Source: Nymphalis io (taxonomy: Eukaryota; Arthropoda; Insecta; Lepidoptera; Nymphalidae). From it: DNA of 64,000 nt. This document shows, one piece after another, positions 10,901 through 20,692 of the stretch. A program made the translations under genes and the position numbers. Below the pieces are notes generated by a model that was not told the DNA's origin, searched no databases, and saw only the letters and a list, made by a program, of their open reading frames with translations. The stretch is taken from contig NC_065902.1 in the NCBI RefSeq assembly GCF_905147045.1, forward strand, positions 1,061,377-1,125,376, in the 5' to 3' direction. Numbering within the stretch: position 1 is the first letter of the stretch; every line of letters starts with the position of its first letter.

Positions 10901-13900
10901 CTGACTAAAATATTTTACCTTTTTCGTGACAAATATTAAGACACTTCCAGACGAAAGAAATTCAACTAATTTTTCTAATAACCAAGGCCATTTCTCTTCT
11001 GGTTTATTAAATATTCTGAAACAACAAAGAAATTTTTTAATTTAAAGAAATAGGATTTCTTACTTAGTATTATAAAAAAAAATACTTTTATATTATAACT
11101 TAAAAGCGTACAACAATTTTCACTACAAAAGCAACAAACGAGATGCAGGCGCGCGTGCACCTCAGGTGCATACATCGCACACCGGGTATGGTGCGTGTCG
11201 CAGCGGCCGCACTCACCGCACGTGCTGCGTGACGAGATGGCACGCCTCCCCGGCCGCGCCGTGCTGCACGCGCACGGGGTCGTGCAGCGCGTCCCGTGCG
11301 AGCTTCTCCACTCTGCGCGGGAAGGTCGCAGAGAACAGCAGTGCCTGCCGGTCTGGTCGCACGTGGTTGCAGATCGATCGTACTTGCGGTTCTAAACATT
11401 AATATTTATTTTATTTAACTACTCCTTGCGGGGTGTTCTACAGAATATAGTGATAGGTTCTGCAAAGTAACCCCAAAATATAACAAGGAACCACATCCCC
11501 ATATACATTCACAGTATGTACATTATGAAAACAGTGTTAAATTACACACTAGAGTAATCTATATTTAAATTCATTTTAAAGTAATTGAAATGAACTATAC
11601 TATAACATTTTATTAATAATAATAATTATGTCCTCCAGACCGATTTCGGCCACGGCGGCCAATCTCAAGAGAGATTAGCCAACTACGCAGGAGATATTAT
11701 AGTGCACAAGTGTGTGCACAAACACAGGTGCACTCTCTATTCCCTAACTCTCATAATCCGATGGGACGGCAATCCGACACGACCGGATAGAGTTCAAGCG
11801 CAGGACCAACGGCTTTACGTACTTTCCGAGGCACGGGAGTGTACACACTTCCAACTTCCAGACTCCGGGCTGTTACTGAAAATTTTCAGACAGAAAAACC
11901 CAATAAGTTTTATTATCCCGCCCTGGGAATTGAAGCCAGGACCTCCGGGTCTGCGGCCTTACATCAAGTCACTAGACCAACAAAGGCAGTAAACAATTTA
12001 TTAGCCACTAACCAAAGCCCATGTCGAACATCCTGTCTGCCTCGTCCAGTACGAGGTATGTGACTCGTTTAAGGTCAGTAGCCTTGCATTTAATCAAGTC
12101 TATCACTCTCCCTGGCGTTCCAACTATGATCTCTGCTCCGCCTGAAATATTAGATTATTCAATAATATTAAGCAGATAAAAAGCTTTTGTTATAAATTTC
12201 ATAATTCTTCATAGCTTTTTATGTTTTAATAATGATAAATGATAAGATTATTTAAAAGCAATAAAAAATCAAAAGTTAGTTAAACAGAATATAATGACTA
12301 TTAGAATAAAATATTTGATTACCTTCTAACGCCTTGCACTGTTCCCATTTAGAGCCTCCACCGTAACAACAAACACATCTTATATTGTACACTTTGCCAA
12401 ACTTTTTAGCTTCCATATATATCTATAAAAAAAGATAAATCATTATATCTATCAACAAGAGTTTCATATTAATCTTGTTATATATATTCATGCTATAGGT
12501 ACATTTTTACTGTTACATAATAAGGCTATTTATCTATCCATATAAATAAAAAATAATGTTATATGTTTGTCCTCTATGCATTCCTATACCGATTGTGATT
12601 AAAAATTTTGTGGCAATTTTGTGGTGTTTTTTTTGATATTAGGAATCTGAATGGGAAAGCCAATGAGAATGTCATTCTGTTGTTGTTCTTCTTAATTTTT
12701 ATCTGATTAAATAAAAACTAGTTGAGTTTGAATTGTTATTCATCATTTCAATATTATAAATTAAAATTAACTAAATATTAGATTCCACCAAAAAGAATCG
12801 GACAGAAACTCAGTTACCTTTTTGTATCAATAAATTTATTATCTATCACTGGGATAATTTATTTACCTGTTGTGCCAATTCTCTAGTGGGTGCTAGAATA
12901 AGTCCTATGGGTCCATCACCTGGTGCCAATTCTTTTTGATCCATGATGTGGACCAACAATGGCCACAAAAATGCCGCAGTTTTTCCGGAACCCGTGCGCG
13001 CGATACCTTAAAGACCGGACATAAGTAAATATCATAAGAAACCATCAACATAGACCAACAATATGATCTTTGATTTTGCTTTTAGCTTATAGGCAGACGA
13101 GTAAATGGGCCACCTTTTTTTTTATAGAATAGGAAGGTGGACGAGCATATGGACCACCTGATGGTAAGTGGTCACCAAACGCCCTTAGACATTGGCATTG
13201 TAAGAAATGTCAACCATCCCTTACATAGCCAATGCGCCACCAACCTTGGGAACTAAGATTTTATGTCCCTTGTGCCTGTAATTACACTGGCTCACGCACC
13301 CTTCAAACTGGAACACAACAATATCAAGTATTGCTGTTTTGCGGTTGAATATCTGATGAGTGGGTGGTACCTACCCAGACGAGCTTGCACAAAGCCCTAC
13401 CATCAGTAAAACCTGAAGGTAAGTGGTCAATACTGCCCATAGACATTGGCGATGTAAGAAGTAATAACAATTCCTCAAATCGCCAAGGCGCCACCAAGCT
13501 CGGAAACTAAGATGTTATATCCCTTGTGCCTGTAGTTATACTGGCTTACTAACCCTTCAAGCCGGAACGCAGCAATACTAAGTATTGCTGTTTAGCGGCA
13601 GAATATGTGATAAGTGTGGGGTACCCACCTAGACGGGCCCTACATAAAGGCCTACCACCGGGTTTTTAAACAAGAATTTGAAGTTTGTATGGATTTTTTA
13701 AGAGTCAAAACGAGTTGTGATTCATATTTATATTTACAAGTATATTGACAGTGCTCGGAATTTGATCAGGATCATTATTAAAAAATTGAGGAAAACATAT
13801 ACGAATTTCATATTTTTTTTATTCTACTCTCAATTTGTCAATAGCTACCAAACAGAAACTGCTTTCAATTTCCCTTTTTACATATAAATATATATTAAAA

Positions 13901-16277
13901 TGTTACCGATAAGATCTCGCCCAGACAACGCAGCCGGTACTCCAGCAGCTTGCACGGGCGTCGGTTGCGTGTACTCGGAGCGACGGATCGCCTTCATCAA
14001 CTGCTCGTCAAAGCCTAAATGTGCAAAGCTGCTGACTGGTTTCGGTGGATCTGGTCCTGATATCTTAAAAAGTAAAAAGCATCTAAATATTTTAATTTTG
14101 CAAAATTTAAAATACATATTTATAAAATCATTCTCAAAGTGACCGCTGAATGGCAGAAACCAGATATATGGTAGTAAAAAATACCATATTTTATAAATGG
14201 TACAATTAAAGCAAAGACATTAAGCTAGAGTGCCACTGTGTTCATTCGAAACTGCACACGTATTAACATGTGTATATTGTTCTTAATCAGAAGACAGTAT
14301 ACATATTCCCAAACTCTATAGAATATATATCCAGAAACAATATATGTCCGAACCTTAACTCCCAAGTTATTCTTTAGTTCCTCAACCTGCTCTGTGGTAA
14401 GATTTTCTATTTCTTCATGTGGTGTGTAGAAGTTCTTCTCAAATGGCTCATATTTTATCTCCGAATGGTCTATTGGTGGTAATGGGTCAATGAACTTCTT
14501 TTTTGGAGGAGGAATAGGATTACCATCTTCGTCATATTCAATTTCAATATCAGAACCATCATCCGCATTTGTCAGCGGATTCTCTTCCATATACCTATTT
14601 AAAAAAAATATTTGCAAAAAATACAGGTAAATGTTTTTATTGACAAAACATAATTTAACAACTTTGACTTAATGCTACGGCGTATATTCGTGTATAATGG
14701 TCGGTATTTGGCACGTTCAATATCTAAAATTCTTATTCAGTAAACTATATTTGTGCCCTAACCTAAAAACTTCTTAAAAAAAAAGCAATACAGACCAAAA
14801 ATCTACATTATTTTAGATATTTGAATAAAGATTTATGCGTTTTTATATGTGGCAACTATTATTTACAATACAAGGATATAAAAATATAAAAAACTTATAA
14901 TACTTACTTATAATAACTCTCTTCGTCGTCCATTTCGTCAATGTCTCCTCTTGTTCCCCTTCCGCTATCACCTTTTCCACTAACAGCATTTTCCTTACTG
15001 GTTTTTAAGTCTTTTGCTGCTTGCTGTTCTAGACCTGCCATGTAAGCATCTAAGGGATCTTCTTCATCATTGTCCACCTTTTGAAAAACAACACATAAAA
15101 GTTTTAATAATTTAAAAAAAAAGGGGTGCGTACTCGTCCATATGTATTTTCTTTATATACACTGACTGCCTTGTTGGTCTAGAGGCTTTATGTAAGGCCC
15201 CAGACCCAGAGGTCCTGGGTTCAATTTCCAGGTCGAGCCAATAGAAAGTTATTGGGTTTTTCTGTCAGAAAATTCTCAATAGCAGCCCCAAGTCAGAAAG
15301 TTGAAAGTGTATACACTCCCGTGCCTCGGAAAGCATGTAAACCTATGGTCCTGCACCTGAACTCTTTCCCATCATATCAGATTACCATCCAATCGGATTA
15401 TGAGAGTTGGGAAATAGAGAGTTCACCTGTGTTATATGTATAATATCCTGCGCAGTTGGTTAATCTCTCTTGAGATTGGCCGCCATAGCCGAAATCAGTC
15501 TGGAGGACCTTCTTATTATACAATATAATTAATTTATAAAAATATCATGAACACTGGTGAATACCTCTAATTCCATATTTATTTTAAAGAATATATTATT
15601 ATGGAGGCAGTTGTTACTTATCTCAAATATAATAATTTCATTCGATATTTTAAGTAAAAGTTAAATGATGCTATTTAATAATTTTTTTAATAATTCTATA
15701 ATATATTGTAACTTTTTTGGTAATTTAGTTGTCTTACACGAGAACTGGAAGCCTCAGTTGTAGGACTCCCAGGAGCAGGAATATATGCAAGTGCTGGAGT
15801 GGGTGGCTCGTCATCATCGTCAAAGTACCTTTAAATATAATAGTAGTTATTAAGACTTTCAATTGTTGCAAGTCCATATTATGAATTTTACAATTGTGCT
15901 TGCATTGTAAGTAGCATATTCCATGTACTATTAATTGAAAAGTAAAAATTTATTAAATGATATGCCTAATACATCAAATGTTTATTCATGTAAGGTTGGA
16001 CATAAATTTTACGATAATTAGTATTTTCATTTACTCACTCATCTTCGGTTTTAGACCGTTTTTTTCCGAGCGTTCCCCAATTGCCAGTTACTGCATTTTG
16101 AGTGATCGCGTTCATCGTCGAATAGCCCTGCTTGGAAAGTCCAGAGGTAGGAGGAGGAACGGCATTCATCTGGCATGCGGGCGGCGGAACTGCATGCATA
16201 GATGCATTGTTATTCCGCTTTGGCATTGTAAAGCCAGTGAATCCAAAGCCCTTGTTCCCACTTGAGTTGAAACTCAT
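7918..16277 (-). CDS. Ddx42: DDX42, DEAD-box RNA helicase (SF3b-associated)
   Basis: ATP-dependent RNA helicase/chaperone acting with U2 snRNP/SF3b in the nucleus. Fifteen coding exons, read 5'->3' on the minus strand: 16277-16039, 15828-15738, 15077-14908, 14594-14354, 14063-13907, 13006-12867, 12422-12323, 12141-12013, 11391-11217, 11015-10919, 10769-10619, 10084-9891, 9599-9490, 9084-8955, 8019-7918. They sum to 2226 nt, or 741 residues plus stop, with every phase consistent. Key motifs: Q-motif region around 257-283 (SEYTQPTPVQ), Walker A ARTGSGKT (302-309), PTRELAQQ (ending 346), DEAD within VLDEADRMFDMGF (about 408-421), SAT (FSATFPRR), VATDVAARGLDIP and HRVGRTGR (589-596). The acidic segment before the core (IDPLPPIDHSEI) and the post-core block RKSRFK...LGYKERPGL are diagnostic of DDX42 among DEAD-box proteins. 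The C-terminal tail is much shorter than in vertebrates (about 938 aa) but keeps the same end (KRSRWE). The donor after exon 4 (AAG|GTTCGG) is weak and was chosen by alignment. Confidence 0.96.
8102..8345 (+). repeat. SINE-B copy with internal deletion
   Basis: Lies in the last DDX42 intron, antisense to the gene. It starts GGTGGTAGAGCTTTGTGCAA, jumps from GTAGGTACC straight to GGTTTGAAGGGTGAGTGAGC (about 55 bp missing compared with the copy at 49246), and ends CATCAGGTGG...TCCGCCTTCATATTCC plus an A-rich tail. Confidence 0.9.
8757..8943 (-). repeat. GC-rich dispersed repeat E, partial copy
   Basis: About 185 bp of strikingly GC-rich sequence immediately beside DDX42 exon 14. It is closely similar to the reverse complement of 35525-35705: both carry the inversely matching strings ACCCACTAAAAAACCAGCGG and CCACGGGA..AGTGGGGGGG. 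It ends in an A-run at 8930-8938. The element class is not recognised; one end in an A-run suggests retroposition. Confidence 0.7.
9127..9400 (-). repeat. SINE-C copy (tRNA-derived)
   Basis: In a DDX42 intron. On the minus strand it has a tRNA-like head GGCCGGTTGGTGTGGTCGGT and B-box GTGGGTTCGATTCCCACG, then a body containing CTGAGTCTGGGTGTAATTAT, ending near GTCCCAGGATATTATT. A second copy in the same orientation is at 36224. Confidence 0.85.
10272..10486 (-). repeat. SINE-A copy
   Basis: In a DDX42 intron, in the same orientation as the gene. The tRNA-like head is near 10486 (CTAGTGGTTAGAACGCG, B-box GGGTTCAAACCC), followed by the body TCGTTCTTGACGGTGAAGG and CATGTGTCTAATTTCGTTGA on the minus strand. 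It is truncated at its 3' end. Confidence 0.85.
11622..11992 (-). repeat. SINE-D copy, near full length
   Basis: In a DDX42 intron. Read on the minus strand it begins CTGCCTTTGTTGGTCTAGTG (A-box-like) and CCTGGCTTCAATTCCCAGGG (B-box-like), and ends with the conserved tail GAGATTGGCCGCCGTGGCCG (written here on the minus strand). Its partner copy at 15163 has the opposite orientation. Confidence 0.88.
13083..13410 (-). repeat. SINE-B copy, full length, with a short SINE-B stub beside its tail
   Basis: In the DDX42 intron upstream of the Walker A exon. A 30-nt stub (GGCAGACGAGTAAATGGGCC) is followed by a T-run (13114-13122) and a full copy: TAGAATAGGAAGGTGGACGA, CACCTGATGGTAAGTGGT, CCAACCTTGGGAACTAAG, GATGAGTGGGTGGTACCTAC, ending AAAGCCCTACC. 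The arrangement suggests one copy inserted into the tail of another. Confidence 0.9.
13411..13668 (-). repeat. SINE-B copy, diverged, directly abutting the previous copy
   Basis: Starts at CCTGAAGGTAAGTGGTCAAT without its T-rich end and continues through CGCCACCAAGCTCGGAAACT, AATACTAAGTATTGCTGTTT and CACCTAGACGGGCCCTACAT. It is clearly more diverged than the neighbouring copy, so the 13111 copy is the younger insertion. Confidence 0.88.
15163..15515 (+). repeat. SINE-D copy, tRNA-forward orientation
   Basis: In a DDX42 intron, antisense to the gene. It begins CTGCCTTGTTGGTCTAGAGG (A-box-like) and has a B-box-like GGGTTCAATTTCC, then AATAGAAAGTTATTGGGTTT and ACACTCCCGTGCCTCGGAAA, ending CTCTTGAGATTGGCCGCCAT..GAAATC. 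Confidence 0.88.
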
Positions 16278-17039
16278 CTTGATATGCTCAGGTAGAACGA
16301 TATATTAATAATTCAAAGTTCATTACAGATAGTAAAAACATTAATTCAGTTAAAACTAAACGACTTTTCACGCTATTTACTGATTCACTTATTAAGCAAA
16401 AAGAACTGCATAGTTGTGTAGGTTAAAATTAATAAATTATATTTAATGAAACCAACAAATCCAACAACAGTACGAATTTTGTCAAACACTGATCTGATAA
16501 ATGTCAGTAAAAATCAGGGTTGCTATATTGTTTTGAACAATAGCTTAAATAATAAATAAAAACGAACATGATTTATTTTAAAATTTAATTTGATAAAAAC
16601 AGTATTTTTTAGATTAATCATAATTTGTTTCAGTTTCAACAACATTAATAGCTTAGTATTTATTATAATTTATAAACAGTGCATTATTTACTAACGTTTT
16701 TGTTTCACTTGTACATATACATCAAGGTTTTATTACACAAGAAATTTCATTCAAAAATAAGTATCGTCTTAATAATTTTAACAACATTGTTTAAAAAATA
16801 AAAATTCACTGTTGATAGAACGTCTTTTTTATAGAGAGTCAGTACATCTACAGAGAGTACATTATATCTTATTTCAACTAATATTTTTTGGGATATACTT
16901 GCCTTATAAAAACAAATAAGTACTACTACTAAAAACTTCCTTAAGCAAGAATTATTAGCATTGAACGCTACAGCTAGTCAACAGTAGAAATGAATGTGCA
17001 GCCTATCAGCTGAAGCAAATCACCATCTATGTATATCTT
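16278..17039. promoter_or_regulatory. DDX42 upstream region
   Basis: About 760 bp of AT-rich DNA between the DDX42 start codon and the RTE remnant. It must contain the DDX42 promoter and 5' UTR, but no TATA box or strong initiator stands out. Before the LINE insertion this and the stretch 18995-19170 would have formed one head-to-head promoter region of about 0.9 kb. Confidence 0.5.
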
Positions 17040-18995
17040 TTTATGTTGTCGACGATTAAAATCTCTTACTACAATTTCAAAACCAATCTACCGCGTTGGA
17101 AACCGTAAGCAGCATTGATGAGAAAACCGACACGCTGGTCAAAATACTGCAAAACACATCCCGCAAGTGTTTTCCGCCACAGAGAAGAGACAACGAACCA
17201 AAACTCTCTGCTGAGATACTCGAGCTCATGAGGAAACGACGAGAACTACCATCGTTTTTCTCAGATAAGGATTAAACCGAACAATACGCTGACGCGACGC
17301 GATCTCCGATGCTCCAATACCCGTGCCATCAAGGCTGCGATTGAGCAAAATCGGGGATCGAAAGTGTTCGCTCGCAAGTTTGGGAGGTCGCGTCTGACAA
17401 AACTTAAAACTGAAAATGGTGGGATCGTTACCTCTAGGCCTGAGATTGTCAGAGAAGTAGGTTTTATGGGCAGTTGTTCTCTTCAAGATCGGATAAACTC
17501 GTGGGAATCAGTATTGATGACCAGCGCGCCCCTCTTACGCGCCATTACTCCGAGGAGCTCACGGTCGTTGACCAAGGCGAGATTAGGGCGGCTCTAGAAC
17601 AGCTTAAAAACAACAAAGCTCCCGGAGACGGAATCACAACAGAGTTGCTTAAGGCAGGCGGGACTCCGGTCCTGAAAGAGCTAGCAAGCCTCTTTAATTC
17701 CGTCATCGAACATGGCAAGACCCCGGAAACGTGGAGCGGGAGTGAGGTGGTACTGTTTTTCAAGAAAGGTGATAACATCCTCTTGAAAAACTACAGACCA
17801 ATCTCCCTCCTGAGTCACGTGTATAAGCTGTTCTCAAGAGTCGTCACTAACCGTCTCGCCAGACGACTTGACAAGTTCCAGCCCCCAGAGCAAGCCGGCT
17901 TTCGATCAGGCTACTGCACCGTGGACCACATCTATACTGTTCGGCAGATTATGCAGAAGACCGAAGAGTACAATCAGCCGCTGTGTATGGCATTTGTGGA
18001 CTACGAGAAAGCCTTCGACTCCATCAAAACCTGGGCAGTGCTCGACTCATTGCAGAGATGTCATATCGACTGGAGATGTATCGAGGTACTGAGATGTCTG
18101 TACAACAAGAGGGGTGAGACAGGGGGATGTAATATCCCCGAAACTGTTCACCAACGCGTTGGAAGACGTTTTCAAGACGCTGGATTGGACTGGGTATGGA
18201 GTGAATGTAAACGGCGAGTACATCTCACACCTTCGATTTGCCGATGATATCGTTATCATAGCGGAGTTGCTGGAACAACTCACCGAAATGCTGCGTAGCC
18301 TAGGCGAGTCGTCTCGGTACGAACTTGGACAAGACCAAAGTCATGTTCAATAGGCATATCGTGCCGGGACCGATATACGTCGAGGGGAAACCTCTCGAAT
18401 TTGTTAGTGAATATACCTACCTAGGACAGATAATACAAGTCGGTAGGAACAACTTCGAGAAGGAAGCCGATCGAAGAATTCGCTTGGGATGGGCAGCATT
18501 TGGCAACCTTCGTCAAGTCCTCAAGTCGTCTATACCGCAATGTTTGAAGATGAAAGTCTTCAACCAATGCGTCTTACCTGCCATGACATACGGTGCCGAA
18601 ACGTGGACACTAACTGCGGGACTAGTCCACAAATTCAAAATCGCTCAGCGTGCTATGGAGCGAGCTATGCTCGGAGTATCTTTGAAGGATAAGATCAGAA
18701 ATGAGATTATCCGGAAAAGAACCGGAGTCACCGACATAGCTTGCAAAATTAGCAGGCTGAAGTAGCAGTGGGCTGGTCACGTATGTCGTAGGACCGATGG
18801 CCGTTGGAGCAGACGAGTCCTAGAGTGGAGACCGCGAATCGGCAAGCGCAACGTAGGGCGCCCTCTAGCCAGGTGGACCGATGACCTTAAGAAGGCGGCG
18901 GGCACCAACTGGATGCGGAAGGCGGAGGACAGGGAGCTTTGGCGCACCTTGGAAGAGGCCTATGTTCAGCAGTGGACAATGATTGGCTGTTGATA
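17040..18995 (+). mobile_element. RTE-type non-LTR retrotransposon, 5'-truncated and inactive
   Basis: Reverse-transcriptase part of an RTE/BovB-like LINE; the endonuclease is missing. The main frame from about 17474 carries NNKAPGDGITTELLKAGG, KNYRPISLLSHVYK, PEQAGFRSGYCTVDHI and motif A FVDYEKAFDS. Near 18110 the protein jumps from LYNK to a different frame with motif B RQGDVISPKLF, which looks like a small deletion plus frameshift. Motif C FADDIVII follows. A second frameshift near 18318 leads to DKTKVMFN...YLGQII. A TAG at 18763-18765 replaces the Trp expected before QWAGHV. The terminal block LWRTLEEAYVQQW..MIGC ends at TGA 18991-18993. The region before 17360 decays into interrupted frames. 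Dead copy, inserted between DDX42 and the SMIM30-like gene. Confidence 0.93.
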
Positions 18996-19170
18996 CTACA
19001 ATTTGGATGTGAGACCGTATTATGGTAATTAATATTTTTTAATTGTGGCAACGATCTTGTCCAGCGTCACTATGCATTTGACAGCAATGAATATTGTTTT
19101 GACAAGTAGGTATTATTAAAAACTTACAAAATACGCTTTCATCCATTTTTTAATATTCAACGACGTAAAA

Positions 19171-19353
19171 ATGTTTATCAAAGTGTTCGTATTAGTTTTT
19201 TCTATGCTCGCTGTGAGTAATGTCGAGGCAGCGCATAGTTATGATTTTGGCGACTTCTTGGCGACAGTTCTAGGTGTCGGAATAACTCTAATTGGTATTT
19301 TCGCGTGTTTAGGTAATTACGCGAGAAAGAAGGCAAGAAACGAATTTATATAG
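19171..19353 (+). CDS. Smim30: SMIM30-like small secreted/membrane microprotein (60 aa)
   Basis: Single-exon 60-codon ORF with a strong start context (AAAAATGTTT). Residues 1-20 form a hydrophobic signal-peptide-like segment ending VEA. They are followed by a short polar stretch (HSYDFGDF), a transmembrane segment of about 20 residues (about 30-50) and a basic C-terminus (RKKARNEF). The pattern GD...LGV....GI.ACLG.YARK is the signature I remember from human SMIM30 (59 aa, ends ACLGVYARKR...), with the same layout and length. Human SMIM30 is an ER/membrane microprotein; the role in insects is unknown to me. A donor-like site just after the stop (ATGTGAGTATT, about 19363) and an acceptor (TTTCAG at about 19863) suggest an intron in the 3' UTR, which would end near AATAAA at 20023. 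The identity rests on this short motif. Confidence 0.72.
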   Translation: MFIKVFVLVFSMLAVSNVEAAHSYDFGDFLATVLGVGITLIGIFACLGNYARKKARNEFI

Positions 19354-19732
19354 AGTAATTATTATGTGAGTATTATTGGTTAACATTATCAAAATTATCA
19401 TAATTAATTCAATTTATTTGTATATATAAACCTGTTTTAACTTTATTGCTGTTTGGATATTGATATACTTAATTTTAGAATAAAAGTCAATAGGCTAGGA
19501 CTAACATGTGCCATAATGTCTAGCATAAATTGCATATTTTTTGTTTATTAATTATTGTATAAAACAAATAGAAAGTTTTGGAATATTTATTATTATAATT
19601 TAGGCGTGTAATAGTCATACTATAAACTTCATTCACTGGCAAGAATATTGTAAAAAAAATAACACAATCATTAGATCCTTAAAATTGTGACAAATTGCTG
19701 ATTAATTAAACAATGTTGTCTTCTTTCGAATG

Positions 19733-19803
19733 TCAAATCAATAATGACAGAAAGAGTGAATTCAGTGTTCAACTAAACAACACTTATTTATAAATAAAGC
19801 CAT
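19733..19803 (+). repeat. Dispersed repeat G (shared with 49954-50030)
   Basis: ATGACAGAAAGAGTGAATTC followed by AGTGTTCAACTAAACA matches ATGACAGAAAGAGTGAAATC and AGTGTTTAACTAAACA at 49968 with only scattered changes. Probably a fragment of a non-autonomous element; class unknown. Confidence 0.65.
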
Positions 19804-20022
19804 TAAACTTTAAACATTGTCATAAATACTACATTGTTCTGATAATAAATGTTTGTATGTCATTTCAGGTATCACTTCAAGATAATGAGACTACAGTTAT
19901 CATCAAATTACCACAAATATTAAAGAATATTAATTAACATGTAAAGTAAAGAAGTGTATTTTTATATTGCACAATCCTTAAGTACATCTGTATAATGGAA
20001 TACAAGGTTGTTTCTTTTGTAC

Positions 20023-20028
20023 AATAAA
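20023..20028 (+). terminator. Candidate poly(A) signal for the SMIM30-like gene
   Basis: AATAAA followed by an A-rich stretch. It is the first canonical signal after the inferred 3' UTR acceptor; an earlier AATAAA near 19793 lies inside the inferred 3' UTR intron. Confidence 0.4.
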
Positions 20029-20118
20029 AAAAAATTAAATCACTGACACATCTGAAAAATTAAATAAATATGAAAATTGAACTGGACCGAACTTACTATA
20101 CATATTATATTACTTGTT

Positions 20119-20165
20119 TTAAGTCTCTATTGTTATATAATAAATTTATAACAATAGAGACTTAA
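20119..20165. repeat. Perfect 19-bp hairpin
   Basis: TTAAGTCTCTATTGTTATA (20119-20137) and its exact reverse complement (20147-20165) surround a 9-nt loop, TAATAAATT. It lies between the SMIM30-like gene and PYM. Confidence 0.9.
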
Positions 20166-20692
20166 CTTTCTTTGTTTAAAATATGTTAGGGAAATGATCT
20201 TTTAAAAGAGAATAAACACTTGATTCTTACATATGATAACTTATTGCCATGTTATATTATAGTTAAAAAAAAGTAATATGCAGTACATCTGTGATTATTT
20301 TAAGATATTTGTATTTTGTTATTGGCCTAACCCACAGTCTGAATGTAATAAAAACATTACTTTTTGCAGTTAATTATCAACATTTGATTTTGCATGTACA
20401 ATATAACATAAAGCAAAGATTTAAATAGTTTAATTTTATCAATATTTAATCTCCTGAATAAATAAAAGTTTTAAAACTTTTATAATCTATTTTTCATTTA
20501 CTTATTTATCATATTATTGCTATTTTTCGTTGCATTTATGAACTCTTATGTTAAAAACAAAGTAGAACACAGTGGTAAATAAAATTTAATCTTGCCGATG
20601 CTAAAAATGTTCTGGACTCTTACATGAGACAAATGCATTAAAAAAATTGATCTTTTATAAAATATCTTACAAAATAATTATTTTGGCTTAAG

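Larger units (their letters stand above)
19354..20692. other. Convergent spacer: SMIM30-like 3' UTR and PYM 3' flank
   Basis: No coding exon seen. It contains the probable spliced 3' UTR of the SMIM30-like gene, a short dispersed repeat (19733), a poly(A) signal (20023), a 19-bp hairpin (20119) and, on the minus strand, an ATTAAA at 20590-20585 that could serve PYM. Confidence 0.6.

Noticed and set aside
11100..11402. GC-rich ORFs on both strands near a helicase exon
   Set aside because: They are other frames of DDX42 exon 9 (11217-11391), whose true frame gives SICNHVRPDRQALLFSATF.
13900..14142. 80-codon plus-strand ORF
   Set aside because: Antisense shadow of DDX42 exon 5.
15957..16265. 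102-codon plus-strand ORF
   Set aside because: Antisense shadow of DDX42 exon 1, which gives a clear DDX42 N-terminus on the minus strand.
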